NCBI GenBank assembly: GCA_033398695.1
Contig: CM065804.1
Coordinates: forward strand, 122,631,501 to 122,695,500
Origin: Orobanche coerulescens
Taxonomy: Eukaryota; Streptophyta; Magnoliopsida; Lamiales; Orobanchaceae
Reading direction: 5' to 3'
Length of the DNA stretch: 64,000 bases
A program made the translations under genes and the position numbers. The notes under the pieces are model-generated. The model was not told the origin of the DNA. It searched no databases and worked only from the letters and a program-made list of their open reading frames with translations. Position 1 is the stretch's first letter, and each line of letters begins with the position of its first letter. Positions 1 to 11,934 of this stretch are shown one piece after another.

Positions 1-652
1 TGTCCCCCCTTTCACCTAACCCCTCTTGGTCTTTGTCTCCATTTTATAATGGAAGACAAAAGTCTTTAAGAGATATGGTATCTCTTATTATATTTATAAA
101 GGGGATTTGATGGGTTGGTTGGTGTTGAATAAAAGAGGAAGACTTCTCTTTTCGACATACCATTATTCCATACGTGAACATAGCAGTGAGGAAAGAAACA
201 AGAGAGAGAAAATTATTCTTCTCAAGTCTTCATCACCTTCTTCATTTTATTCTTGAGTTCTCTTGGAGAAAATTCAAGATATATTGAGAGATATAAATTA
301 AAACACTTAGAGTGTTATAATCAAAGCTTTATCACTTGATTCTAGCCGTAACCTTAGAGGTTAAACGAGTGTTGTCATTCTGTTCGTTTCTCCGGCGCGT
401 GATAAGTAGAGACGCGATTTTTCGGCGTTGGATCATCCAAGAGCTTGGAGAACTTTGGATCGTTTGGGGAATAGCTCAAGAGAAGGAACTCCATATAATC
501 AACAGACGACAAGGGTATGATTTCGAATCTTCCTTTGTTTATTTTATATTCGTATATGCGTAGCTCGATTGATCCTCGTAGGGATTCGGATCGAATTAAT
601 TTTCGTTTTACCGCTTTCGCTGGGCCTTCGTTTTAGGCACCGAATCCCAACA
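1..652 (+). repeat. Probable Copia-type LTR, left edge at or before the window start
   Basis: The sequence begins TGTCCC and ends at 652 in CAACA-like sequence. A primer-binding-like site (654-665) follows one base later, the arrangement of a 5' LTR and its priming site. The middle is AT-rich and holds no credible reading frame. The next stretch, 666-770, looks like untranslated leader and then meets a different LTR at 771, so the element's internal region is missing. The Copia assignment rests on general resemblance and short length only; a short gypsy LTR is possible. Confidence 0.4.
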
Positions 653-653
653 G

Positions 654-665
654 TGGTATCGGGGC
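654..665 (+). other. Primer-binding-like site (initiator tRNA-Met type)
   Basis: TGGTATCGGGGC differs at two positions from TGGTATCAGAGC, the plant LTR-retrotransposon priming site complementary to initiator methionine tRNA. It lies one base after the proposed LTR end. No coding sequence of this element follows. Confidence 0.45.
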
Positions 666-985
666 GTAGGTCTTGCGATTGTAAATACGATATTGGCATT
701 TGGAATGCTTGATTAGATGGTGAATGATTTGGAATCATTTTAGTCAAAATCGTGGTATATGTTTTTCGTCTGTAATAATTGTATTTTTCGTAATTGACGT
801 GTTTGATTGACAGTTATATTGAGGATTTGTTGTATCAGGTTGAACTGATTTGGATATCAGGTATATCGTATGAGAATATTTTTGGGTTGAGTATATGTGT
901 ATTCAGTATGCCGTATGTTCGTATCTAGTATGTCGAGACGTCGAACAAGACCAGTTGGATTTTGGCTAAGTACAGAAGGCCATTA

Positions 986-1500
986 CGTACGTTAAGTTTA
1001 TGGGCTAACGTACGCTAAGTTGGTACGGTTTACGTACGTTATGCGTAAGGTATTACGTACATAACAAAAGGAATCGGACAGTTGGGCCCGGTGTCGGCAG
1101 CTTTCGGCGCGGATGTGGACAGGTGAATCAATGGATGGAGTTACGAACGTTATACAGGGTGTATTACGTACATAATACGAGTATAATGCTATAGCAAGTC
1201 AACGTACGTATTACATACGCAATAGAATAAGTGTTACGTACGTTACGGGGTGGCTGGCCGAGTCGTGGCCGAGAGGACCTGTAGTGTCCGAGCATGGTCG
1301 GCTGTGACTCGCATGGATGGCCAATCGCAGTCGGCAGTGACTCGTTAGGGTCAAGGACTGGCCGGTAACGTACGTAAGGCTGTGGCCGGTTACGGCCGTA
1401 AGCAGTGTGCTGGTTACGGCCGTAAGGGTGTCGGTGAAAATGGACAGAAGGGTTGGCCACGGACGGTTACGTACGTAAGCCACGTCCGGTTACGACCGAA
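986..1500. repeat. U3 palindrome array of LTR-A (TTACGTACGTAA type)
   Basis: About twelve degenerate copies of a 12-base palindrome occur here, mostly TTACGTACGTAA or the half-changed TTACGTACATAA. The two near 1387 and 1411 are TTACGGCCGTAA, the motif that dominates E3. Spacing is irregular, 15-80 bases. The array ends about 20 bases before the TATA box. Confidence 0.75.
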
Positions 1501-1521
1501 AGGTACCGACAGGACTCGGCC

Positions 1522-1528
1522 TATATAA
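1522..1528 (+). promoter_or_regulatory. TATA box of LTR-A
   Basis: TATATAA in a C-rich setting, directly after the palindrome array and before a T-rich leader. This is the expected U3/R boundary. Confidence 0.6.
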
Positions 1529-4087
1529 GTCCTGGACCGAGTCATCCTTGCCATTTTTTTGTTTTCTTTCGTTTCTTCAGGATTCCTTCAGCAAGAATTG
1601 ATGGATTTGAGCAAGAACATCATGTAGCAACATATTTTGGAAGTTGGATTCGTGTTTAATATCATCTTTTGTCCGGATCGAAGGTAAGAACACCTAAACA
1701 CTTGGTTTTGGATATTTTTGCAGTTTCTTGATGTTTTGGCCGATTTGATTCGTTTTAACTCAGACTATTGATGGAACCTTGTTGTATTCTTGAGATTATT
1801 CATTACTCTTGAAGTTTTGTGGAACAAATTCGAGAATTTCTCCATTAAATCGATTAAATTGGATTATGCCCTCAAAGTGCCCGATAAAATACTTCAATGA
1901 GGTAGAACTTGGGAAGTTCTATATGTTTTCGTAGAATGGTGATTGAATTGATATTGTTGTGCTGATTCTTGGTAATTACGGAAATTTTGTTAAGGGAAGA
2001 TAATGAATTGATGATCAAATGCCTTGATTATGTTGTTATGATTATGGAATCGTAGTATTCTCGATGTTCTTGGTGGTTTTTTGCGATTCATGATGTTATG
2101 AGAAGTATATGTTGAAGAACATGATTATATACACCTTGAATTGTGAATAAAGATTGTTTAGATGTTAGAACACATCGTATTATGTCGTTCGAAGATTTTG
2201 AATGTGATGTCGGAATAAGTTGTGTTCTTAAGGAACTCTTGGATTATATGAATTGATGAACATATTTAGGAGGTGTTGGTGTTTTGGCTATGGATATGGA
2301 ATATTTATATATAGAACTAAGGTATGTGTTTTGATACAATATTCGTATAGGAATACGAATATGGTTCCGGGTTTGATAAAATTATGATTCACTTTTGAGT
2401 TTGAGAATTCATACGTATTGACCAAGTGTTCAATTCGGATAATGGAATTATTTGAAACCATTGGAATATGGTTATCTATAATGTTGAATTAATCAGATCG
2501 TCTGGATTGGTGATGATAATCGGTAATTGGTTTATATTATGAATTTACAAGGAGGAAACATGTATCCGTATTTTTGATTGAATTTGGAATCGGTAATGTT
2601 AGACCCTTGTTGGTTTAAATTGATTATTGATATGATCTCCGGATTGTGGAATCGTATTGTGGTTTTGAATTCGTGTTTGATTGGTTCGGGTTGTTTGGAT
2701 ATGTGTTTAATCGGGATATTGTAGAACCATTGTGTTTGTTGATCGGTTATTGATTGTTATTTATGATCATCGAGTTACGGCTTGTATCGTGGATATGAGT
2801 TCGTATTTGTTTGAGTTGTATTGTTCGGTTTTGTTTATGATCGGGGTATTGTTGATCCGTTGAGTTGCTTGGTTGGCTATGTCGGTTATTGATTGTTATC
2901 GGATTGTTGTTAATTGATTATTGCAATAGGTTGGGATGTTTGATCGTGGTTTATGACCGTTGTGTTGCGGTTGAGGCTGAAGAGTTCGTAGATTGCTTTT
3001 GGTCGGGGCTGAGGAGCTCGTAGACGAAGGCACTGGATTTTGGTAACAGCTTCGTGGTATCGGGATCGACGCAAGTTTCTACTTGTTCAGTTTATAATAT
3101 TTGATGAATGGTTTGGCTTTCATTTCATTTATAATTCGTATAGCAATGTTGTTAGAAATGTAAGTTGTCGGGATAATGGTCTGTATATCGTGCTCTGGTT
3201 GTATTAAATCATAATGTATATGATTTAATTGTGTTCAAGAAAGACATGAGTTATCTTTGGTCAAGGATATAGAATATCGGGTATCGAGGATAGTTATCGT
3301 GATAACATAAGTGTCGGGATAAAGGTTTATTGGTATTGAATGGATGGTACCTTATTTGAGATTATTCGTATAACTGTGTATTCATTCAGGGATGTTGTTC
3401 GTGGAAAGGATGTTGTTTTCGACTTTGAGGTAATTTATGTATTGTTCAGTTATGAGATAATTATTATGTTGAGTTGTTGTATATGTTGTACGACGATGTT
3501 TCGTATATTGGGATTCGTATTGATTATTTCGTTGAGGGATGATGATCCCAAGGCTGATTGTATTGAGATCGTTGATCGTGTTGATCATTTTTCGGGGATG
3601 ATGATCCCAGGATTTTTGTTTTGGATATTGATTAGTCGTGTCAACTTTTCTTTGTCAGTTTGTCATTGTTCACTTCGTGAGTCTTTTGATCCTTATTGGA
3701 TATGTGATTCTTTGAGTTTTGTTGTCATGTTGCATCGTGACATATCTGGAGTCATATCTGCATGCCGATTGGTTATTGTGTAGGATTTTTAGCCTGGCAC
3801 ATGATGGTTATGCGTGGATGTTTTCGCATTGAACCGTGCACACGAGACGTAGTTCGTGAGGCTAATTAGGTACATGTCCCCACGTATATCCTGGATTCCG
3901 TATACGGGGTGGACATGTGCACATACACATTTCTGGATCGGACGCACTATGACGTCCATCTTTTCAGCCATATTGTTGGGTCGTTCACAGTCCATGTATG
4001 ATTGGATATGTTCGACGGTTTGTGACTGGTTGTTCATACACCCGAGGGGTATGTTTGACAATCAGAGTTATTTCTTTGAGATCCATT

Positions 4088-4420
4088 ATTGTTGATCATT
4101 TGGAGTCTATCTTGTTGAGGGTACTCTCGGTTATTGTTGGTCCTTTGTTGATCATTTGGAGTCTACCTTGTTGAGGTTATTCTCGGTTATAGTTGATCCT
4201 TTGTTGATCGTGTTTGGAGTTTACCTTGTTGAGGGTATTCCCGGTTATAGTTGATCCTTTGTTGATCGTGTTTGGAGTTTACCACATTGAGGGTATTCTT
4301 GGTTATTGTTGATCCTTTGTTGATCTTGTTGGTAGTTTACCATGTTGAGGTTACTCTCGGTTATCGTTGATCCTTTGTTGGTCATATTGGAGTTATCATG
4401 TCGATGATATTCTCAGTGAT
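4088..4420 (+). repeat. Tandem repeat, about 57 bp x 6, in LTR-A
   Basis: Six consecutive degenerate copies of a roughly 57-base unit, each with GTTGATC, TTGGAGT, a variant of ACCTTGTTGAGG, then CTCGGTTAT and a closing GATCCTTT. The sixth copy is the most degraded. It occupies the same relative place as the U5 tandem repeats of the other LTRs. Confidence 0.75.
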
Positions 4421-5380
4421 GTATTGGTTGATCATTGTTCTTGATCGTATGAGCATTCAGACTGTACGTCGATGTTCGGGATTTGTTATCATTATCATGT
4501 GGTAGTTGATCTACAGATATGTTACGTATTATTGGTTTATACATGTTGAGATTTGATTGTGTAATCCGACGGACAGGATTTGGCACAGATTGGATTATTT
4601 CCGCACTTATGAGTTATGATGATGTGTTGAGGATTATCGGTATTTTTGGAATACAGTAGAGATGATTGTTGTTGAATTCATATCGTCATTTGAGAATACA
4701 AAATGTGGAATATGTCAAGAATTGATTTAGTATGGATTGCTATGAATTGGTAAGGTTATAACGGTAAGATTACATTGGTAGTATTCTTACTTCGTTATTA
4801 CATTGGTATGTAATTATTTATGATGATGTGATCGATATCATTGTTGAGTATTGTGGCTGACCCCGTCGTGGGCTTTATTTTTAGGTACTCGGAGATCGAG
4901 CTAGTAGCGGTCGTGAATGGGTGAGCTTCCCGGGTGATACTGGCTATGGCATTTATTTGAGTATTGAGTATTCTCTTCTGGTTGTTTTATTCCGCTGCAA
5001 ATGTGTATATTGAACTGTGTTTTTAAAATGGCTTTCCGGTATTTTTGCCAGCATGTGTATTTTAAATGGCCTTTTGGCATTTTGCGAACTTGGGTTATTT
5101 TGTTAAACCTCTTTTCCTAAACTATTTTATCGGTACGTTTAAGTGGTAGCTTAACGTACATTTTGAACTATCGAGAATTGGCACTTCGCCTTGTATTTTC
5201 AAATGGTATTTTATGACGGTATTTGAGAATTATGGTTTTGGAAATATTTGAGTATTAATAATACTACCGTCATCGGCCTTTTGGCGTTTTTAAACGTTTT
5301 TTAAATGATTTTTAGCTTGGTGGGTTCCGACGCGGGACCCACGGCGCTGTAATATCCCAGATGGTTTTGGGGGTGTTACA

Positions 5381-6795
5381 ATTATACTTTGCGAGCTTGA
5401 AAAAATATTTCCTCCTGCATTTTTCGATATCATTGTTCATGTCACTGTGCATTTGGTTACCGAGGCTAAGCTAGGAGGTCCAGTTTGCTATCGCTGGATG
5501 TTTCCTCCTGAGAGGTAATTAGGTTTCTGTTTTCTTTGTTTTTTTGTAAGATAAAACTTATATACTTTTTATATATGTGGTTATTATTTTGTCAAAGGTA
5601 CTTGGGCAAGCTAAAATCTTAAGTACGCAACAAAGGTCGACCTGAAGGGTCAATTGCAGAATGTTATTTAGCAGAAGAGTGTTAATCATTTTGTTCGTTA
5701 TATCTTGCTGAGACCATAGAAACAAGGCATAACCGAGTTGCTCGAAATGATGAAGGAGATAGCAAAAATAATAAAGGCCTAAAGATCTTCGCAATGGCTG
5801 GTCGCTCTTTATGGTCAGGGGAACCTGTTGTTCTAAACAATAAAATCTTAGAAACAGTACATAGATATGTGATTTTCAATTGTGACGAGATTAAGTCTAA
5901 AATAGAGTAAGCACAATGTTTCCACTTTTAAATAATCATCCTCTATTTTATCATTCATGATTCTTATATTATAATTGTGCAGTGAACATGAGTCAATGAT
6001 TAGAATTAAAAAGCGTCGCTCTCCAGAACATGAAATTAGACGAATTCATAGTGAAGGTTTTTCTTCATGGTTTGCTGCCCATGTAAGTTAAATAAATTAT
6101 TTGTCTGTGTTAGTATCTTGTCAATTTCTGTTTAATAACATGCTTTTTTGTAGGTGTTGACAGCTAATGATGTTGACACATATGAAACGAGCCAAAGTGA
6201 CATCGCGTGCCTTGCTAAAGGGCCAATTCATGTAGGGAAGAAATATAAAGGTTTTGTTATCAATGGTTTTAGGTTCCACATTAGGGAAATAGAGCGAAAA
6301 AGAAAAACTCAAAATTGTGGGGTTGTGGTTAGTACAGCAACGACCAGCTTTGCAAGCAAAAAAGACAAAAGACCGATCTCTAGCGACTTGATGTACTATG
6401 GAATTGTGAAAAACATATTTGAGTTATGATATCCTCAAGAAAACAGAGTTGTACTATTTGAGTGTGATTGGGTGACGTAAGGCAGAAGGCTCAAGCAAGA
6501 TAGTGATGGGTTCACCTTAGCAAGCTTTGCAAATATAAAGCGTCAAAATGAGCCTTTTGTACTTGCATCTCAAGTAGAATAAGTTTTCTATGTGGAGGAT
6601 CCTTCTAATAAAGATTGGAATATCGTGATTAAAACTAAAGCAAGGGAGAAGTTTGAGGATGGAAATAACTTCATGACAAGCGATGTTGACACAATGTTAC
6701 AAAGCGCACCTTCCAATGAACCACCAATTGATGATATTGAGGACATTTCTTGGGTCCGAGAAGGGCGCCTCCCACTCCAGCAGAATAAAGGATAA
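5381..6795 (+). pseudogene. TNP2: CACTA transposase TNP2, C-terminal part (DUF4218 and DUF4216 regions)
   Basis: TNP2 is the catalytic transposase of CACTA elements, and only its C-terminal region is present. Four exons can be read. Exon 1 (5381-5514) encodes the DUF4218-type segment LEKIFPPAFFDI and ends at an AG|GTAATT donor. Exon 2 (5598-5906) restores the frame (R-YLGKLKS) and carries NCDEIKSK. Exon 3 is 5983-6082 (KKRRSPEHE, SSWFAAH). Exon 4 (6154-6795) holds a DUF4216-like region with KYKGFVINGFRF, YYGIVKNIFEL and VFYVEDPSNKDW. Exon 2 has two in-frame stops and exon 4 has three (one at 6427-6429). At least one exon 4 stop (before VFYVEDP) is best explained as CAA to TAA. The N-terminal domain lies beyond LTR-A, outside the window. 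Confidence 0.85.
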
Positions 6796-7071
6796 ATAGA
6801 TATCATTCTAGTGTTAAATGTCTACGAGTGCTTGTTTTGTATTTAGGATGGTCGATTTTTCAGTATCTGTTTTATGAATAATTATTATTTGTTCTAATTC
6901 TCATTTTTACATTTGAATGAGATTGATAACTTTTTAGTTCTGTTTGCTTTTGCTATACATTTGTTTGCATATCCTTTACATTTGTTTGGATCTTCATTCA
7001 CTATTTGCATCTGTTACACATTTATATTATGATGTTATTATTGTTCTAAAAAAAATTGTGATTCTAGGAAA

Positions 7072-9650
7072 ATGTTTAGGGGGAAAGCTATTACAATAAA
7101 TGATCTGGAAGTAATGGCGAGAAAACGAAGAAGTACTTGTGCGAATAGTGGTCAAAGAATGGTGGAATTATATTTAGACGGTGACAATCTAACCAAGAGA
7201 AATGATAAGGTTGTTAATGGGCAACATATCGACCCTACATGTATATTAGTACACTGCATGTCTATGCTTTTGCTATTATTTCACATTATTACAACGGCTG
7301 AAAATCAGATAGTATAACTTAGCATCTTGAGAAACCGAAGTTCTGTCATTTTATCATATTTTCACATTGTAGCAATGGCAAATGCGCTGACAAGTGCAAA
7401 CCATGTCCGAATAAACGGGCAAGACTTTTTAGATACTGACCAGCAAAGGGGTCAAGATACTAATGATATAAATTTCGTGAGCAACATGTTGATCCGCAAG
7501 GTATGAAGAGTATTTAAATTTATAATATTGACCGGTCATTTTTAACATTAGCCTTATAGTTACTGAATTGTCATTTTTAGTATTAGCTTGATATTTACTT
7601 TAAATCTTTTGTCAATATTTAATGTATTTTAAAGATAATATTGTATCAATGACTCGAGGACCAAGAATTACTGCGACTCCCAATTATGTCCAAAGTACTA
7701 TTGATGAGGTTGGTAATTTGCAGCATGTCAACACACCATGTATATTACTGTACAATGTACGTTAACTTAGCGTTTTGAGAAATTGAAGTTATGACATTTT
7801 ATCATATTTTCTCATTGTAGTAATGACAAAGGGTCTCAGAAGTGCAAATCATTTCCAAAGAAATGGGCATAACCCTTTAGACACTGACCAACACAGGGGT
7901 CAAGATACCGATGATGTTCATCCGCAAGGTATGAAGAGTACATAATTATCATTTTTAGTATTAGCTTGATATTTACTTTAACTCTTTTCAATATTTGCTG
8001 TATTTTAAAGATAATATTGTATCAATGACTCGAGGACCAAGAATTACTGTGAATCCTAGTTATCCCCAAAGATTTATTAATAAGGTTGTTAACGGGCAAC
8101 ACAATGACCCTCCACGTATTTTATTGTACATTGTGTGTCCTCGCTTTTGCTATTATTGAGAAACAGATGTTCTTATAGCATGTTGAGAAATAGATATTCT
8201 GACATTTTATCGTATTTTCTCATTATAGCATTGACAAAAGGGCTGAAAAGTTCAATTCATGTCCAAATAAACGGGCATGACTCTTTATATACTAACCAAC
8301 AGAGGTCTCAATATACTGATGACGAATTCCACGAGCAACATGTTGGTTCTCAAGGTATGAATAATATATAAATGTAGAGTATTGATCTGTCGCTTTTCTT
8401 GAAGTAGTTTTATCTCGGGTCTGTTAAATAAAATTTAATCTGGAGTTTTCCTCTTTCGAATTTTAATTAGATTTAAATAGATTTAAAAGGCATGTTTTGA
8501 GATTATATATTGTGGGATATTGTGGTTTCCTTACCTACATGAAGTTACTACAAGCTCTAAAAGTGGGACATATGGTTATTGTCTATCTTAATTCATGGTG
8601 TAGTAACTGGACTATGTAATTTTGATTGGATCTTCATTTTTTGGACAACTTTTATATGACCAGGGTGCTTATCTGTCTCAGCAGTTGCAGTCGCTTATTT
8701 GACAGCTTTCCCCATGCACTATGTTGTTTCATTGTTAGCTATATATACTTAGTTCTTCCAATTAGGTATATGAAGTTTAGCCTTATTAAAGTTTGCTAAT
8801 ATAATATTATATATATCCTTGTAGAAATAACAAAGAGAAAAAAAAGTAAGGATTGCAAATAATACTAAAAGAAGAGAGCAATCTATTTTTTATGCTGACC
8901 AAGAGGTAGGTGGAAATACCAATAAGTTGGTTAATGAACAACATGATGATCCCCAAGGTACGCTTGAGCATGTAAACATATGTTATTACAAATATAAATT
9001 TGTCATTTATGTTAAGGTTATGTACTTTACTTGCAATGATGTTCCTAATTGTTTTTCTACTTGTAGATGACGTTTTTGAACAACCTAAAGCTAGAGGTTA
9101 TACTTATGTGCCACACCTTTGGGCTATAAGTTCTAAGCACACAGACATTCAACCTCTTAAAATCGAATTCAACAAGAATGAAAGGCATATAGGTCATAAC
9201 AAAAGCAAGTATGTTGAATTTTTAGGATCAATAGCCAGAAATGGAAACTTAGTTCCACTAAATTATCACAATTGGCATAAGGTACCTGGAAGTTTTAAAA
9301 CTGAGATGCTGCAAAAGGTGAAGGTAATACTTTGAAAAATTGTAATTTATGTATATTTTTGCTTGTCTGGTGAACCATCTTACATAGTCACATGTGTTTT
9401 TGTTGGGAACCTTTGTTGTTCCTATTGGATATGACGAAATTGTTTTACAAGCATTGGCCAAAAGTTGGAGGACTTTCAAGTGTAGAATAAAAAAATGTAT
9501 TTTAATCCAAAGTTAACCATGGAACAAAACTTGCGTAGGAGGCCTGATACACGTGATGAGAGGGTGAAAGTATATCAATGGAAGTTCCTTGTAGAATATT
9601 GGTGTACTGAAGAGGCAAAGGTGGTCGTGTTTTATTTTCTGCTTCGTTAC
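7072..9650 (+). pseudogene. TNPA-like / Plant transposase (Ptta/En/Spm family) gene, 5' half
   Basis: This is the second gene of the CACTA element; its family is thought to bind subterminal repeats. The first readable exon, from 7072, encodes basic, low-complexity sequence (VMARKRRSTCANSGQR). A run of duplicated exons follows (7370-8958). The recognisable family domain starts in the exon 9067-9323 (KYVEFLGSIARNGNLVPL, then NWHKVPGSFK) and continues in the next exon (about 9388-9628) with WRTFKCRIKK and VYQWKFLVEYW. A run of seven A's near 9487 gives a one-base frameshift. A donor-like AAAG|GTGG at about 9629 opens an intron into which E1 inserted. Exon limits are by eye. Confidence 0.75.
7370..8958 (+). 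repeat. Array of duplicated exon cassettes in the TNPA-like gene
   Basis: Two exon types recur. Type B (about 7374-7500, 7822-7928, 8226-8354, and a diverged copy 8824-8956) begins after a TAG/CAG-like acceptor. The first three copies encode a variant of MTKGLRSANHFQRNGH followed by a D-Q-R-Q-T-D-D motif and end QG|GTATGAA; the last copy has decayed but keeps the flanks. Type A (about 7640-7745 and 8008-8115) encodes MTRGPRITVNPSY or a near copy, and the 7072 exon ends in a related QHIDP segment. Introns between copies are also similar (TTTTAGTATTAGCTTG occurs twice), so intron-exon units were copied together. Confidence 0.7.
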
Positions 9651-10004
9651 ATGTTATCTTTGTAATATCCGTATTTTTCTTTTCCCTGTAATTTTCATTT
9701 TTCGGTGTATTTCCCAGTTGTAGTGACCCTCGTGTATCTTTCAGTATATCTTTTCCGTCATCTATTGATCTGATTCTCGTAATTGTTGTGCGAAACCGCC
9801 GTTTCGGTGTTGTCGCAAGTCCATCTTATGTCCTTATGGACGTTGTGAGCTTTTACTTGGTGATTCGATGGCGTATTGTATAATGTTGTCGTATTGTCCC
9901 TTAGAGAGCGTCGTGAACTCTTGATGTCTTTACCTTTTGAGTTGGTTACGTTCTGGATGTTTTTGGAGTCGTGTCGGGCTAGATGTTAGCCTTTGGTTCT
10001 TGCA

Positions 10005-10350
10005 CTCGAGCAGGCCACACGAGTTGTCGATTGTGTTTGGCGCTCGAGCAGAGCCTAATGCTAGGCAGAGGACTCCAGGGACGCACAAGCAGGAAGCACG
10101 AGCTGGTGCTCATGCGCGTCGCTCGTGCGTGTTGGTCAGAAGCTGGGCAGTGGCCTGGCGCACGACCAGACGCCCGAGCAATTGGTAGTGCCCGCTGCTC
10201 GTGCGCAATCAATGCTCGGAAGTGACTCCCAAGGACGCACGAGTAGGAAACACGAGCTAGTGCTCGTGCGCTGTGCTCGTGTGTGTTGGACAGAAGTTGG
10301 GCAGTAGCCTGGCGCATGACTAGACGCACGAGCACTTGGTCGTGCGTGGT
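10005..10350. repeat. U3 motif array of E1 5' LTR (ACGCACGAGC type)
   Basis: About ten copies of ACGCACGAGC or its complement GCTCGTGCGT, complete or degraded, alternate in orientation within roughly 350 bases. Blocks such as TCAGAAG-TGGGCAGTGGC also repeat, giving a loose 100-base higher-order period. It ends about 20 bases before the TATA-like box. Confidence 0.75.
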
Positions 10351-10368
10351 GGTCGTGCGTCTCTAAGG

Positions 10369-10375
10369 TATTTAA
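10369..10375 (+). promoter_or_regulatory. TATA-like box of E1 5' LTR
   Basis: TATTTAA just downstream of the motif array. The same sequence is at 17314-17320 in the 3' LTR. It is weaker than the TATATAA or TATAAAT of the other LTRs. Confidence 0.5.
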
Positions 10376-11700
10376 GGGGACAGTCACGTTTTTCAGCGTC
10401 ATTTTTCATCTCTTATTCTTCTTCTCCGAGGGTTAGGCGACTTAGGCGATTTGGAGGCTGAAGTTTGGGTCGTGTATCATCATCCATCCAAGATTTTGAG
10501 TTCTAACACAAAGTTATCATCATTTAATCATCTTCTACCTCTTGAATCAAGGTAAAGTTTCCTAGAACCCTATTTTGGGAAAGATTTCGGGGTTTTCACG
10601 TTTTCGTCCGATCCGTTCCGTTTTGTTGGTTAATTCATGATGAATATGGTTAATCTTGTTGGTATTCTTCATTTTCCTACGGATTCATGGTGTATTTCGT
10701 AGCATCTTTCGTTATCGAGAGGGTTTGGTTGTGGTCCGCCCTCGTTGTTATTTTTTTACGAATATACATGAATCGTAGGTGGGTTTTCGAGTGTATTCCA
10801 TTTCCGTAATCGTTTAGAAGTGGTTGTGATTGCGTTATTCGAATCGTTAGGTTCTTTTCCGCCGATTCCTCGTGGTTGTGCTTGACTCTCCCTTCCCGTT
10901 CGTGTCACCGTCTATTAATCGAGGCAAGTAGACTTATGAACTTACAATCTTAACGTAGTAGTATTGCATGAGAATTGTGTGTGTGTGTGTATGCTCACTA
11001 CGGGTTAGATCCGACGGGGTCTCGGTAGGGCGCCACGAAGTTGTGCAACCGCGAGTTTGCTTTTAACCACTATGGGTTAGATCTGACGGGGTCTCGGTAG
11101 GGGTACACGAAGCTGTGGGTCCGCGGTTAATTGTGGTGCATTTTACAAATGTGATTTGGATTATTGGCATTTCCGGAAACGAGTACTTTGGAACTACGTT
11201 TTCTTGATTGCATGCATTGACTATATGTGTAAGATGTAAGTTGTTCATTTGGTTACTTGTACTAGCGTAATTGCTAACCCCTCTGGGGACCCGTTTTGGG
11301 GAAATTCGTTTTATGGATTTCAGGTCAGGTTCATCGAGACGAGCGGGTGCTGGACCAGTATGCGGATGATGGCCGTGCGTGATGATTGTGCATGAGTGGT
11401 GTCTTATTGTCTTCTATCTTTCTACCTTTTGTGGTTTTTAAACTAATAGAAGTACTCGAGTACTTAAGAGTTCTTGTTCGTCCGAATTGTATTGTTGTCT
11501 ATTGTGTTTGTGTCGGATGATGGTGTTATGTTTGATCGGTTGAACCGGGTGGATTATTTTGTTTTGCGTCTTTATGATAAGGTGTTATTTTGTTGTTTCC
11601 GCGAGTCGATGAGTATGATGCTTGATCAGCCTGGTGGGTCCCATATAGGGATTCATGGCGCTGTAATATATCTCGAATATCTTGGGGGTGTTACAGAAAA

Positions 11701-11712
11701 TTGTATCAGAGA
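11701..11712 (+). other. E1 primer-binding site
   Basis: TTGTATCAGAGA, five bases after the LTR end, matches the initiator tRNA-Met site TGGTATCAGAGC except at two positions. The equivalent E9 site (60373-60384) is perfect, so this copy has drifted. Confidence 0.75.
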
Positions 11713-11934
11713 ACTAGGTTTATGGATACCTAGGCTTGTCGGTTTATTGGGTCTTGTTGTGTTTCGTTTTGCACATCATCGTCACGCTGCCATGATTCCG
11801 GTACTACCAGTGCCCGTAAGTTTTTCCTTACTCTGTTCCTTGTTTCCTTGTATCGCACCTTTGATTCTCGATTGTGATTGTTTTTCTTCTTGTACTTACC
11901 ATCGTAAGGCCTTTGCTACTTCTTTAACATCAGT

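Larger units (their letters stand above)
771..5380 (+). repeat. LTR-A: unusually long Tekay-type LTR
   Basis: It starts TGTAATAATTGTATTTTTC, resembling the E1 LTR start, and ends GGGGGTGTTACA with the same tail (ACCCACGGCGCTGTAATAT) as the other Tekay-type LTRs here. In order it holds a palindrome array (986-1500), a TATA box (1522-1528), a donor-like AAGGTAAGA near 1683, a long GT-rich leader, six copies of a 57 bp repeat (4088-4420) and an acceptor-like TTTTTAGGT near 4883. At about 4.6 kb it is twice the length of its relatives. The right end lies in a CACTA transposase exon. The left flank is not CACTA sequence and I see no target duplication, so it is not a simple solo LTR. The left boundary is uncertain. 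Confidence 0.55.
9661..11695 (+). repeat. E1 5' LTR
   Basis: 2035 bp, TGTAATATCCG to GGGGGTGTTACA. Order: AT-rich start, palindrome array (10005-10350), TATA-like box (10369), T-rich leader, donor-like CAAGGTAAAG at 10552, two copies of a GGGTTAGATC-GACGGGGTCTCGG repeat (about 10995-11125), acceptor-like GGATTTCAGGT at 11323, and the conserved tail GCGCTGTAATAT near 11659. Confidence 0.95.

Noticed and set aside
9937..10402. Several overlapping open frames on both strands in the E1 U3
   Set aside because: They follow from the GC-rich, inverted repeats (Arg/Ala/Ser-rich translations) and reappear in the 3' LTR for the same reason.
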